From Epinephelus fuscoguttatus (Eukaryota; Chordata; Actinopteri; Perciformes; Serranidae), in assembly GCF_011397635.1 (NCBI RefSeq), contig NC_064771.1, positions 16,741,379 through 16,805,378 of the forward strand: DNA of 64,000 nucleotides, given 5' to 3'. Positions 14,301 through 28,200 of this stretch are shown piece after piece. The notes beneath the pieces were generated by a model that had not been told where the DNA came from, ran no database searches, and saw only the letters and a list, made by a program, of their open reading frames with translations. How positions within the stretch are numbered: the stretch's first letter is position 1; each line of letters starts with the position of its first letter. The translations under genes and the position numbers were made by a program.

Positions 14301-16138
14301 GTCTTACTCCAAGAGCTGCATTGTGGTGTTGGAGAGGAGGGCATGGGCCAGAGCTTTAGTGGCAGAGGACTTGATGAAATTCCACTGGAGACTGTAAAAA
14401 GAGAAAGAAAGGCACATAAGGTCAACTATGAGGGAAATGCTGCATATGTCATTTTTTAAAATGTCATAAACAAAAACGATAGCTGCAAGAAAACAGTAGC
14501 AAAAAAGTACTGTATCCTGTAATTGAGAATTACTTTTTACCACTTGGGGGCAGCACAACAAGCTGTAAACAACAAAACACTGACATATTATCACCTTATA
14601 GATTTGATAAGGGAAACGTGGTAGCAAAGAGTGGCTTGTTTACATACTAAGCAGCAAATCACATTAATTTGAAGTTACATGTAAGATTAAGCACAACATT
14701 AGCACAGACTGTACAGAAATAATGAACATAGCCACTGTGATGTCACCAATTGGTTTGTGGACTCCTGTTTTGAAGGCCTGGATTTGAAATTTTGGCCATT
14801 GCCATCTTGGATTTTTGGAGCCAGAAGTGACCATATGTGGATAAGAGGGTGGAGCTATGGATCTGACAATAGACTGTGGTGACGCCTTGCAGACAGCCTA
14901 TCACTCAAGGTGGCCCTGCCCTTAGTTAAGTATAACTTTAAGCTTTAATAGAATTTGAACTGGTGAGGTATATAAAAATCAAGTCCCTGTACAGTTGTCA
15001 AAATGTTGAAATTATCTGTAGAGACCAAAGCTGGTTTTGTACCAGGCTGTAAACATTTTTATTTCAGCTTTAAAGTTAGCCATTTTAACATGGAGCTGGG
15101 ATCAATGCAGCCTCAAGTTGCTGTTCAAAGAACTGCAGTTTTTGGCACTTGTGTGTTTGGCTTCATTTTTAGCCCTGGACGTTGCTGCTTGTGTAGGAGG
15201 CACACTGTGGGGTTTACAGGTTGTTTACTGAAGACAGCTGCCAAAGTTAATTTGAATGATAGTCAGTATAGAAATATTAATTACACTAGCTTTAAAAGGA
15301 CTAATGCATTACAATTAAAAAGCTATCACCTAATGTTACAAACACCAATTAGCCACAACATCAAAACCACGGACTGATGAAGGGAATATCGATCATCCTG
15401 TTGCAATGCAACGTTCTGCTGGGAAACCTTGGGTCCTGGCATTCATGTAGATGCCACCTGACACGATTGACCCACCAAAACATGCTTGCAGACCAAGTAC
15501 ACCACCTCATTGCAACAGCAGTCCCTGATAGCTCCCCCAGCAGGACAATAATCCATGTCACACCACAAAAACTGCTCAGGAATTGTCTGAAGAACAAGAA
15601 AAAGAGCTCAAGGCATTGACCTGGCATTTAAATTCCCCAGATCCCAATCCAGTTGAGCATTTCTGGGACATGTTCATACCCCACTGCGCAACCCACAGGA
15701 GTCAAAGGATCAGGCACACCCCTAGAGGTCCTGTGTCTATGTCTTGATAGGTCAGAGCCAAGTGCAATTCAAGGAGGCCCTACTATGGATAAGGGGTGTA
15801 TTATGTTATCGTATTTTCTTTCAAATGTTTCTGAAAAAATCTAATTTTATGTTGTGAGTGCATAACGTGTTTGCAGTCTTGAATAAAGGTTATTCTGATG
15901 CTAGTGGCCTATTTATTCTATTGTTGTACCATCATTGTTGGTGCTCAGGAACATTTTTAAAAGGAGTGAAGCAGGTGATACTTGAACTACCAGCAGCCTC
16001 GGGTGTATGTTTATGCACGTTGTGACATTTGTATTTAAAAGCCTCACTTACTGCAGAGAGGTGAGGCCTTGATTAAACTTGATTGCGCCAGCTATAGCTT
16101 GAACCCCTTCATCATGCAACAGGTTGGCTGTGAGACTG

Positions 16139-16202
<64 letters not shown>

Positions 16203-19200
16203 GATATAGTTTAAAGAATTAAACAATGCTCACTCAAATACACTGACAAGTGGGTAAAGACATTCATAGAAATGATCATAAAAGCCAGAGTCAATCAATA
16301 CCTTCAAGTTAAGCTGTGATTATCATCATACCTGTTCAAATGGCCTTGGGGTTCATTCTATAGTCTCTCAGGAAATTTTCCATCATACAATAGCGCTAAG
16401 TGACATAGGGGGAGGTGAACAGTTGTATATTTCTAAGCCTCTGCTGGGCATTACACTGCACATTGCTATTAACAAGGTGACTCACTCAAGGTCCTGTAGA
16501 GAATTGTTCTCATGGAGGGCATGGGCCATGTTCTTTGCTCCTTCCACCCCGATGGAGTTCTCCCTCAAACTGACAGACAGAAAAATACATAAAAGGGGAA
16601 AACTGGATTAGAAATTACACATTCAATTACACGGTTATTCACTTTTTTAAGAGTAAAATGAAAAGTTGTTTTTTTTTTAATACTTTTTATTGTCATCACA
16701 TTTTGTTCACACATTGTACATATTTTTGCAATCTACTCATTCTTTACAATGAAAAGATTGTTATGACTAACACATTGTTTGTGGTATGCAGTACAGGCCA
16801 AAAGTTTGGACACACCTTCTCATTCAATGCGTTTTCTTTATTTTCATGACCATTTACATTGTAGATTCTCACTGAAGGCATCAAAACTATGAATGAACAC
16901 ATGTGGAGTTATGTACTTAACAAAAAAAGGTGAAATAACTGAAAACATGTTTTATATTCTAGTTTCTTCAAAATAGCCACCCTTTGCTCTGATTACTGCT
17001 TTGCACACTCTTGGCATTCTCTCGATGAGCTTCAAGAGGTAGTCACCCGAAATGGTTTCCACTTCACAGGTGTGCCTTATCAGGGTTAATTAGTGGAATT
17101 TCTTGCTTTATCAATGGGGTTGGGACCATCAGTTGTGTTGTGCAGAAGTCAGGTTAATACACAGCCGACAGCCCTATTGGACAACTGTTAAAATTCATAT
17201 TATGGCAAGAACCAATCAGCTAACTAAAGAAAAACGAGTGGCCATCATTACTTTAAGAAATGAAGGTCAGTCAGTCCGGAAAATTGCAAAAACTTTAAAT
17301 GTGTCCCCAAGTGGAGTCGCAAAACCATCAAGCGCTACAACGAAACTGGCACACATGAGGACCGACCCAGGAAAGGAAGACCAAGAGTCACCTCTGCTTC
17401 TGAGGATAAGTTCATCCGAGTCACCAGCCTCAGAAATCGCAAGTTAACAGCAGCTCAGATCAGAGACCAGATGAATGCCACACAGAGTTCTAGCAGCAGA
17501 CCCATCTCTAGAACAACTGTTAAGAGGAGACTGCGCGAATCAGGCCTTCATGGTCAAATAGCTGCTAGGAAACCACTGCTAAGGAGAGGCAACAAGCAGA
17601 AGAGATTTGTTTGGGCCAAGAAACACAAGGAATGGACATTAGACCAGTGGAAATCTGTGCTTTGGTCTGATGAGTCCAAATTTGAGATCTTTGGTTCCAA
17701 CCGCCGTGTCTTTGTGAGACAGAAAAGGTGAACGGATGGATTCCACATGCCTGGTTCCCACTGTGAAGCATGGAGGAGGAGGTGTGATGGTGTGGGGGTG
17801 TTTTGCTGGTGACACTGTTGGGGATTTATTCAAAATTGAAGGCACACTGAACCAGCATGGCTACCACAGCATCCTGCAGCGACATGCCATCCCATCCGGT
17901 TTGCGTTTAGTTGGACGATCATTTATTTTTCAACAGGACAATGACCCCAAACACACCTCCAGGCTGTGTAAGGGCTATTTGACCAAGAAGGAGAGTGATG
18001 GAGTGCTGTGGCAGATGACCTGGCCTCCACAGTCACCGGACCTGAACCCAATCGAGATGGTTTGGGGTGAGCTGGACCGCAGAGTGAAGGCAAAGGGGCC
18101 AACAAGTGCTAAACACCTCTGGGAACTCCTTCAAGACTGTTGGAAAACCATTTCAGGTGACTACCTCTTGAAGCTCATGGAGAGAATGCCAAGAGTGTGC
18201 AAAGCAGTAATCAGAGCAAAGGGTGGCTACTTTGAAGAAACTAGAATATAAAACATGTTTTCAGTTATTTCACCTTTTTTTGTTAAGTACATAACTCCAC
18301 ATGTGTTCATTCATAGTTTTGATGCCTTCAGTGAGAATCTACAATGTAAATAGTCATGAAAATAAAGAAAACGCATTGAATGAGAAGGTGTGTCCAAACT
18401 TTTGGCCTGTACTGTATATGAAGCTACAGCCAGCAGCTAAGCAGGGTAGCTTAGCTTAGCGTAGCATAAAGACTGAAAACAAGAGGAATCAACTAGCCTG
18501 GCTCTGGCTCTGTCCAACAGTAACAAAATCACCCTACCAGAACCTCCGAAGATAAACTAATATGCTACTGGCTGTAGCCATATTGGTGTTTGTCAGGCAC
18601 GTGTGTGGATTTCGCATGACATTACTGAGGCACCATTTTGAAGGAATAGCTACAGTGAGCAGAACTGAAAACATCAAGAGTAAATTTGGAAGAAGTTGGA
18701 AGAAGCAAAATGATCTAATCCTACCCCCTTTTCATACTGTAAGATGAATCAAGCATCACTGGTAGCCTACTGGCACTGGTATATCAGTGTGTGTATCACA
18801 AGCACAACAAAAAACACGAGTTACAGAAGCTAGTGGAACAGTGGCTTGCTTGGACGTGACATCAAGACATAGACTCTGTTTACTGAGAAGATGTGAAAGT
18901 GGTATTAATAATTTCCTTTTAGGGTGTTTTCACATTAGGTACAATCTATTCATACAGTGCCAAAATGACGGTCCCCCTCTCTTTTCCCCTGCTGCGCAGC
19001 TTTTACATAAGTAATGTTGTTCTGTACCTGGGTGCACTTGTGCCGTCATCTACGTGACCTGTTTTTGTGCCAGAGTGAAGGAAAAGGCACTGCAAATGGA
19101 CACTTTAGTAGGGACCAGTAGAGCAGCGAGCTGAAACTCTGCTCATGGTTGAGAAAGGAGCTCCTGCTGTCTAGCACAAAGCTCTCAAAGTTACTGCTGC

Positions 19201-22200
19201 AGCTTCGACTGAGTGTCAATGATGGCAGCAAAGCCAGAGGTGCTTCTGAAAGTCAAGGATGCCTCCTTGGCAGGATGGGTCCTTCCAAGTCGGATCCTAC
19301 AGAGGCTAGGCAATACTTTTTCCTAGCATATGGTGAACACAAATTTGAACAGGCTAGTGAGTGCTCAGCCATCCATCATTGAAGAGGTCCTGCCTTCAAT
19401 TCCGGCTAATCGTGTACAAAGACTGTGGGTACTTCATGCCTGCTGAGGATACACACATGCGTCTTTGAAAATTCTCTGAAGAAAGGACTCGGTTATTGGT
19501 AGATTTTGAAGGAGACTTAACATTGGAACAGTCCTGTAGCGGGATTTGATGACGTAGCCCCCTTGAAATTCAGCAATTTAAGGATCTTTCCTTGACTTTG
19601 AGAAGCACCACGGATCTGGGTCCGAGACTGTTTGATAACCGATTGAAAACTCCTTGTAGTGGTGTTATAGTAGCAGTATACTTGCGTGTTTTGGTACAGT
19701 TGGTCTTCACACTTGATGCGTATTGTACCAGAGTACACATAAACGATACTTGGGACCACCTTTTAAAGTGGACTTGAGTCCAGGTACGGCACAGAATGCT
19801 CCCTATAATGAAACGAATTTAACTTTGGGGTCATGTGTAGCCAGATCTGAACCCAGGTGCCTGATGGGAAAGCCTCCTAACTCTGAGTAAGAAAGATACT
19901 TACATATATCCAAATTGTCAAACTGCCACATTGAAGAGTTGGCTGTGATCATAGATCCATCTAAAATGTCTTATAAGGTTGACTCAAGTCATAAAAACAT
20001 GAGACGGCACATTTCCTGAACTGATCAGAGGTGTCTTAGCTAATACTCACTTTAAGGAGACAAGTCCACGGTTCAGCCTGAGTGCTTTAGTTAAAGCTGT
20101 CATTCCCCTGTTGCTGATTGAGTTACTCTGCAGTCTGCCAAAAGAGACATCAAACGCACCTGTAGTAAATTACTCTGCAAGTCACATTTGCACAGCATGC
20201 AAACCAAATTTTAGCAACCCACAATTAAAATGCATTAGCAGTAGACTTCTAAACAGAGGGTGATGAATTATAACGACAATGCACTACTGTGCAGAAGGTA
20301 CTGACTGGAGCGAGAGCAGCGTGTGGTTGACTGTCAAAGCCTCTGCCAGAGCAACTGTTCCTTTGTCCCCGAGCTGGTTACTACAAAGTCTGCAAGCAAG
20401 AACAAAAATAAAAGAAAAAAAATCATTAACTTTGACGCTCTGTAAAACAAGGGGTATTATACTGTATGTGTTATCTTAACATAAAGACTTTTGTATGAAC
20501 AAATTAAGTGGCAAGTTGATCTATTATTGAGTGTGAAGGACACCGAAAAGGAGAGTAGCCTGTAATCTTTAATCCACTGGGATAAATGTAATAAATGTTT
20601 GCATAATTAAGTGTATGCTTTTATCAAGATCAGTTCACTAAATGAAAATATCACTTTACATCAGCTTTGTGAGGGTGCGGTTCATCTTCAGTGCCTCTGC
20701 AATCCTTTTGGCTCCTCCCGCTCCAATCGTATTCTTCCGTATGCTAAATCATTACATACATGAAAGAAGAAATGTTCTCAACATCTTGAGCATGAACACA
20801 CACTTACACTATACATAGAACATATAATAAACACAGGTAAGTCTCACTTCAGAGACACCAGCTTGCGGTTGCAGTGCAGCACTTCTGCAAGGGCCTGGGC
20901 ACCTTCCTCCTCAATCGCATTGTTCTGGAAGCTGAGAAGTGGTGGAAATTGAGCAATTACACCAACTGTGTTCCACCACAGTGACATTGTGCAGGATGAA
21001 AATAGGTGTATAAGCTAAAATCCATTGCAACTATACTCACTTGATAGATACCAGGACTTGGTTCATTTTCAGAGCTTCTGCCAAGAACTTTGTCCCTTTA
21101 GAGCCGATGTTGTTGTTCCGGAGACTATAAATAGGTGGATAGATGATCAACATATAATGATAAAACACAGCTATGCAGGGACTTGGAAATAAGCACAAAT
21201 ATTTTTAAAGCTGCAGCACATGAGACAGAATTGTTGTGTAACAGTATGGATTCAAAAGGTTAAGGCTGTTTACTTGACTCAGTTGTAATCAGTCATAGGT
21301 CAAACACAACAAACAAATCTCACTTGAGAGACGTTAGTGTCCGGTTCACCAGGAGGGCTCGACTCAATGCTTTGGCACCTTTGTTGCTGATGGCGTTCTC
21401 TGCCAAACTGATGAGGTAGACAAAAGAGGTCACATACAGTACATATGCTACAAAACATTAATGATAATCACCAGACAAATCTTAAAACCACATGATAATC
21501 AAGAGTCGCCATTTATATGAGCAATCAGCAAATGAGCAAGTGAAAATGCTCACATGCCATAAGTTCACTGCAAAATGTTCATCATATGATGCTTGCTAAA
21601 ATGTAGGTGCGATCTCACCTTATCTTTTGGATGTGGCAGTCTTTGGCGCTCAGGAGGCTTCCCAGCAACTCCATGACATCATCTTTGAAGTGATTATTCT
21701 CTAATCTGTAGAAAAGATAAGTTACAAGTTTCACCCTCCAATCTTTTTCCTGAGTTTTATGGCCCTGACACACCAAGCTGACTATCGGCTGTTGGTTAAT
21801 GCTGGCCCGTTGAACGAGCATCTGTCACCCTAATTTTTGCGGTTTGTCCTGTACCGTTGGCACTAGCCAGCTGTTTTTCGGCATGTTCAGCATGTTGAAC
21901 TAACGTCGGACCCATTGGAGGCCATTGGTGAATGAAATCAATTTGACTGGCAGCTCAGCTCAGAGGGCTTGAGATCGAAATAGGTAATACTATTTTTATA
22001 GCCATTGAGCTCTTCAGCAGAAACGGTTTGTAATTGTATTATTATTCACTATTGCACAATTAATGTAGTGGCTACTCAGGTTGTGTTGAAAATGTGCTAA
22101 CTGGCTAACTAGCATCTTAAATCCACCTGTCTTCCGGGCTCCCTCTTTTAATAACAAATACAGACTACTGCTGCCTGTTACTATGGAAAGTTATTTCCTC

Positions 22201-25200
22201 TCACGCAGACACAGAACATACGTGCTAGCTGACTGTTAGCTGTAGTCTTTGTGGTGCGTTCAAACGAAACTTTTTTTTGGCCGAGACACTGGCAATGGAG
22301 GCGACGCAAGAGTCGGTCTTTGTCACCCCTAGTTCTTTGTTGTCAGTTTGGTGTGTTGGGCCTTTTAGTTTACTGGAAGATGTTGCTTTGCAGAGCTGAC
22401 CTGAGATAGCTGCAGTACAGCAGCTGTGGCAGCAAACATTTCACTGTGGTGTAGTTCAGAGAGCCTGTCAGGTTGGTCTGTTCACTGCACTCTGGAGACA
22501 CATGCAGCAGGTAGCCCAGCACAACACAGTGAGCCCGTGTTAACTTCCCTCCTAGGCTACCGAGCTGTAAATCTTCCTCTACACTCCGCAACAGCTCTGT
22601 GTGTTGCAGCTCCTGTAAACAGTAAGCCAGGTTGACTGCACGCAGGGACACCACTGCACCTCCGCTGACCAAGAGGCTTTGTAAAAACCCTGCTGCCCAT
22701 GCCTTCTGGTTGCTGTCATCTTTCCCGAAGGCCAGAAGCCCAGCGAGTGGAATCTGTGCAAGAGGACACAGCAGGCCTGTCAGGAAGCGCACAAACATAT
22801 CCAAGTGGCCGTCCTCTGCTTGTTGCGAGTGCTGAAAGGCACTTCTGAAGTGGTTCTGGAAACCGATCTTGGGCCAAGACATGGTGCTCTCTGAGAATAA
22901 GTCAAAGATTGCCCGCTTGGAGGAGATATAGTAGAAAGTGGCTGAAAGAAACTCCTGCAGAGTCAAATGAGTGAACCGGTATGTTGTGTGTATGACCGAC
23001 TCCTCCCGAACAAGAACTCCAGCACCAAGACTGCACTGAGTTAACAGCAGATCTATCCCATAGGCCCTGAGGTCCTGCTCGCTGAAGGTGTACTTGTGTT
23101 TGAGGAGGCCATAAAACGCCAGTCGTCCGAGGTTCCCCAGCAGTTTACGGTTGCTGCTGTGGAGCTGCTCCATTTTTACAGGCTCCCTGCCTCTTGGTTC
23201 ACCTACTTCTGCCTTCATGGAACAAAAGTGAGCGTATAGCTCGGTGGAAGTCCTTGGGAGGCTCTCTTGAGATCCACTCTGCATGATGTACATCAGGGTA
23301 TCAGCTACTATCCAGCAAATGCATGGTATGTAGCACATCACCATTAAGATCTTATGGGACTCCAAGTGTGCCCATATTTTACTGCCAAAATCTCTCTCAG
23401 AGAAGTGGTGGTTCAGGAAGAGCTGGATGTCCTTTGGGCTGAATCCTGGGATCTCAGTCACCCTGTCAACCAATCCTCCAGGGATGAGTGAGGCCACTCC
23501 TGGCCTGGAGGTCACCCACACCGCTACGTCAGGGAGTAGATTCCCCCGGATGATGTTAGTAATCAGGTCATCGATGGGCACTTCTTTCTTTGGGTCGCTG
23601 CATGGAGCTGCATCAGAGAAATTTAAACTGCAGCGGAATTCGTCCAAACCATCAAGTATGAGCAGTGTGCGGCAGGAGCTGCTCAGGACCAGACCTGGGT
23701 CTGTTAAATGAGGAAAAGCCATTTTCACCAGCCTCTCAGCAGAGAGTTTCTCAAGTGAGTTCAGCTCACCAAAAGTGAAAGGCAAGACGAAGCTCACGTC
23801 TGTGCACATGGCGCCTTGGCTCCACTGTCTGATGAAGTGTCGGACCCAGGTTGTCTTGCCGATACCCGCTACCCCGACTGTGAGGGAGACCCTGGGAGGT
23901 AAACTGACCCGGGTCAGGGGCTCCAGGAGTTTGGAGAGCCCCAGCTGTCTTAGATGATTTCTTTTCCCTCCTCGAGTCGCCCCCACCTGCATTAAGTCAT
24001 GTTCCTTTTGCTGGAGGTCAGAAAGTCCATCGACCAGGAGTAAGGTTCTTGATGAGATGTTCAGTTTGGGGCAGCTGACGGAATCTCTGTCTCTGCACTG
24101 CTCATATCGCCGCAGCAGCATCTCTTTGTGCTCCTTCACCATGGACTCTGCAGAAAAAGAAAGTGACTCAGGATATTGTTGAAAGTTATCTTTTTAATCG
24201 CTTTGAATGAGAAATGGAATAGCACTTAAAAAGTGCTTTTATCCTAAGAGTGTTGCAAAAACGTTTCATAGTGAGTTACATTTACACACCTACATTAACA
24301 CACTGAATGGCCTATCAGAAGCAGTTTGGGGCTCAACATTTTGGTCAGTGACCCTTTAACATTGTTAGGAAGATTCAGAAAACAAACCACCATCCCTGCT
24401 ATTACTGGATGATCTTCCCCCTTTAAAATAATGACCAATACAGACAGAAAATCCAACTTAAAGCTCCTTACCATGGTTGACGATGAGCTGGGCCACCTGA
24501 GAGTCTGAGCTCTCGATGAAGCCCTGGAGAGCATCAGACCCTTGAGCGTTCTTGTCGCTGACAATACTTGTGAGCATGTTAACCTGGTCCTGCAGCCGTC
24601 CTGCTTCCTTGACCTTGGTCTCCTCAGCTAAACTCAGAACATCCACCTTTCTCAGGTGGGTTAACATGCCCTCCAGGAAGGAGGATGTGGAGAAGCGTTG
24701 CAGCTGGTCTTGATGCTTTTGGATCCAGCCCAGATCTGAATCAAAACACAGCACCGGGAAAACTAGATAAATGAGATCATCAATTGATAATTAACAAAGA
24801 CAATTTCTTATGCTACAACAGCCTATTTTGATGTACTGTAGCAAAACATTGGACAATTTGTACCTATTTGTCATGAATTAATTCACTCTTTCACACTAAA
24901 AACTATATGCTGATGGCAAACTATTAAGGAACAAATGCTGATTATTTATAGATTTATAGTTTTTAAAAAAAATACATGTATAAAAAGAAAGAAAGAAAAC
25001 AAGAAAAAAAGAAAGAAGTACAAAAAATGTATTCTGCCACAGCTTGAGGTTTCATGCTACTTCCCATCACATATCGACAAATAACCAAAGGGGATTTTGC
25101 AGTTCATATATCAGTGAGAAAACAATTCGTTTTCTCATTTTAGCGGTGATGTTACTGTTTCCTGTAGAATCAAAGTGCTCGATGCAAAGTGCTGTGCAAA

Positions 25201-28200
25201 GACTAGGACTTGACTGATTTAATGTTTTTTTTAATGGTAGTTCTTTTTTTAAATGGCAAAAGAGCCCTCTTGTGTGGAAATAGACATGTTTTTCACTTTA
25301 ACTTGGTATTATGAAGTCATTGGGAACTGACACCACCAATGATACCATCAAGATTTAGATTGGGTCTCTATAAGCCTTAATTTTACTATGCAACTTTGTC
25401 TGCCACTGGGTACAATCACCTGGTAAAATGAAGGCTCGATTTATGGTTCAAGTGTGTCAACCACTGTGCGACCAAAAACAGGAAGAGGCTTGTGCCTTTG
25501 TTTTCCTTGTTAGCCATCGGTTAACTATCCCCAGTTACCAAAGAGTATCAGTGTAATTTCTTTGCAGTTACTATCTCCAGTAGTAGAAACAGTAGATGAT
25601 GAAACAATGGAATTAACTGTGGAAAACAAAACACAATGTATCTTGTGTTGTTGTTAGTTGTGAGGCTCTGAGGAACGCAGAAAGGTTGCTTGTCTTTGTG
25701 ACAGTGACACCAACAATTACCACTTGGCAACACGGGAATTAGGAGTTGTTGTCTGTTTGAACTTTAAATTTGAACTTTAATTTTACCTTGTGTTGGGTAA
25801 TCAAGTTGCATAATACTTGTGATTCTAGATAACAGTCCGTTCCTCTTTTTTGTTCCTCTTTTTTTGTTTCTCTTTTCCACTCTTAATCTTTCCAATGAAT
25901 ATCATATGCATGGTCAGGTTCATTTTAAGGCTTGTTTCATAAAAAAAAGCTCTTGATGTTAATTATTACACAACACACCCAAACAACCACTGCCTCTATT
26001 TTCGTCCCACGCAAGCAGCATGACTCTGTGGTTGACAATGTCAGTCTGTCAGTCTGTCTGTTGATTGACTGGTTGATAAACCATTTTGGTTCAGACTGAA
26101 ATATCACAACAACTGTAGGATGGATTACAATTAAAGTTTGTATAGATATTTGTGATCCCAAGGGGAGGAATCTTAAAAAACTATGGTGACTAAGTCAATT
26201 TTATTTACAGAACCAAATATCACAAACAAGGGGCTTAACAGATTTGGATATGGAAAAAGTCCCCCCAAAAACCTTGTAATGGAGGAAACAAAATGGAATA
26301 AACCTCAAGAAGAGCAACAGAGAGGGGTGTCATGTGTACAAATCCCCTGACTTTCCATCTGGCCCTTCCTCTAGCGAAACCAGCAAGTTAACTTTTCTAA
26401 ACATCTACTTGATGGATGAGCACCATCGATTGATCCTACTGAAGTCAGTGATCCCTGAACTTTCGCCAACGTCACCATGAAGTTCACAATTTTGAGTAAA
26501 GTGTCGCCACAACTATTGGTTAAATTGTCATGGAATTTGGTTTAAGGATTAATGTCCCCCAATTGTAATAGTACTATATTGTAATAGTGGTGATCATCAT
26601 TGATTTTAAATTATAATTTGTCAAATATTTTGGTTTATGATCAAATACCTGCATAACTAATGACATTCCCATCAGCTTCAGCTGTAGCCTTATGTATGTT
26701 TAATACTTATTAGCACATGTTAGCATGCTAACATGTTAAACATAGACAGTGAACATGGTAAATGTTATGCAGTACCTGTTAAACAGTGTGTCTGCATTGT
26801 TATTGTGAGCATGTTAGCGCTCTGACATTAGCATTTAGCTCAGTACAGCCTCACACAGCCTCTTGTTTACCTGTTAAATTAGTCTCTAATCACCATACCA
26901 AAGCATTAACATGACCAATAGCATTCATTCCTCATTAAGGCACCTTGTGGAGAAGCTAATCCATATGCTTTCTCCTGATCCCAGAACTCTCACAGCACTT
27001 GCTATTTGTAATCAATAGAAGAATCCATGATCCTGCCTGTGCTCATAATCACTTCAAACAGAACTCAGACACTCATCTATGTTAACGTTTATAACCATAC
27101 AAACACTCCTATAATCTAGAATCTGTGTTTTATAAAATCATTTAGTTGTTCAATGGATAATAATCTAGTTTAAAAGCACTTTTGTTGTTGCATATAATGG
27201 CATTTGTCCTACCTTAATCTGCATTTCAGCCAGGAGTGAGGTATGACGTTATTCAAGACAACAGCCAATTAAATATATTAAACCAAACAATGAGAGATAA
27301 ACATTTTCCTGCACCCCCCCCCCCCCCCCCCAAAAAAAAGATCTAAAAAAAGATCACTTCCAGCTTTCTCTGACTATTTGCAGCAATTACCATCATCTGC
27401 AACTGTCTCAGTGTTTGAGAACTGATGACAGCGTTATCTAAAGAACAATGTGACCTCCGCCTTTTCAAAATTCACCAACAATACACACTGACTCATTGCA
27501 ATTTGAGTCTTCAATAATCCATCCAAAAACACACAGGCAGCATTTAAACTTCATCTACCCACTCCACTAATCTCACTGAAATCAAAAACAGATTCTTTCA
27601 TTTTAAAAAGCTGCACAAACCTTAAACGTGAACATCTGTCGGAACATTTGTTTTGTCTAATGTGACATCAATATCCTTAAAATCCTCCTCAGCAAACACA
27701 ACTCTTGCTCCTCTCTCAGTGAATTAAGACACTCTCTTTGGCATACAGACTAACAAATGCTAGGGTTAGGGTTGGTGCGTGTTTTCAAAATAACATTTCA
27801 GGTGAATTGACATTTCCTAGTTCCTAATTCTTGAGAAGTATCAAAGTTATTTCCACACCTATAAGCTTCCTGAATAGTATCAGGGTTTCCCCCCAGAAAG
27901 CTGGTGAGCGGACATGGTGAGCAGTGCGTCACTGTTCGTGATAAGTAGCCTAGTTCCATTTTCAGCAATAGCGTCGACCATCTCAAGTCACTTACAAAAT
28001 TAAAATCACTCCTGTGCACTGAAGATTTGACTGCAGTCCATGCTTCTATTTTTTCATGTTGGAATCAGTCCATCTGAACTATCTTGCCTGCAGATTGTTC
28101 AAAATTCAGCAGCAAGAACCCCCACTGGTACCGGGAAGAGAGACCATATCTCCTCTGTACTGGCCTCTCTTTACTGGTTACCACTGAAGAACAGAATTGA

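Noticed and set aside
22426..23957. Plus-strand frames over the NACHT exon
   Set aside because: They are shadows of the long minus-strand NACHT exon.
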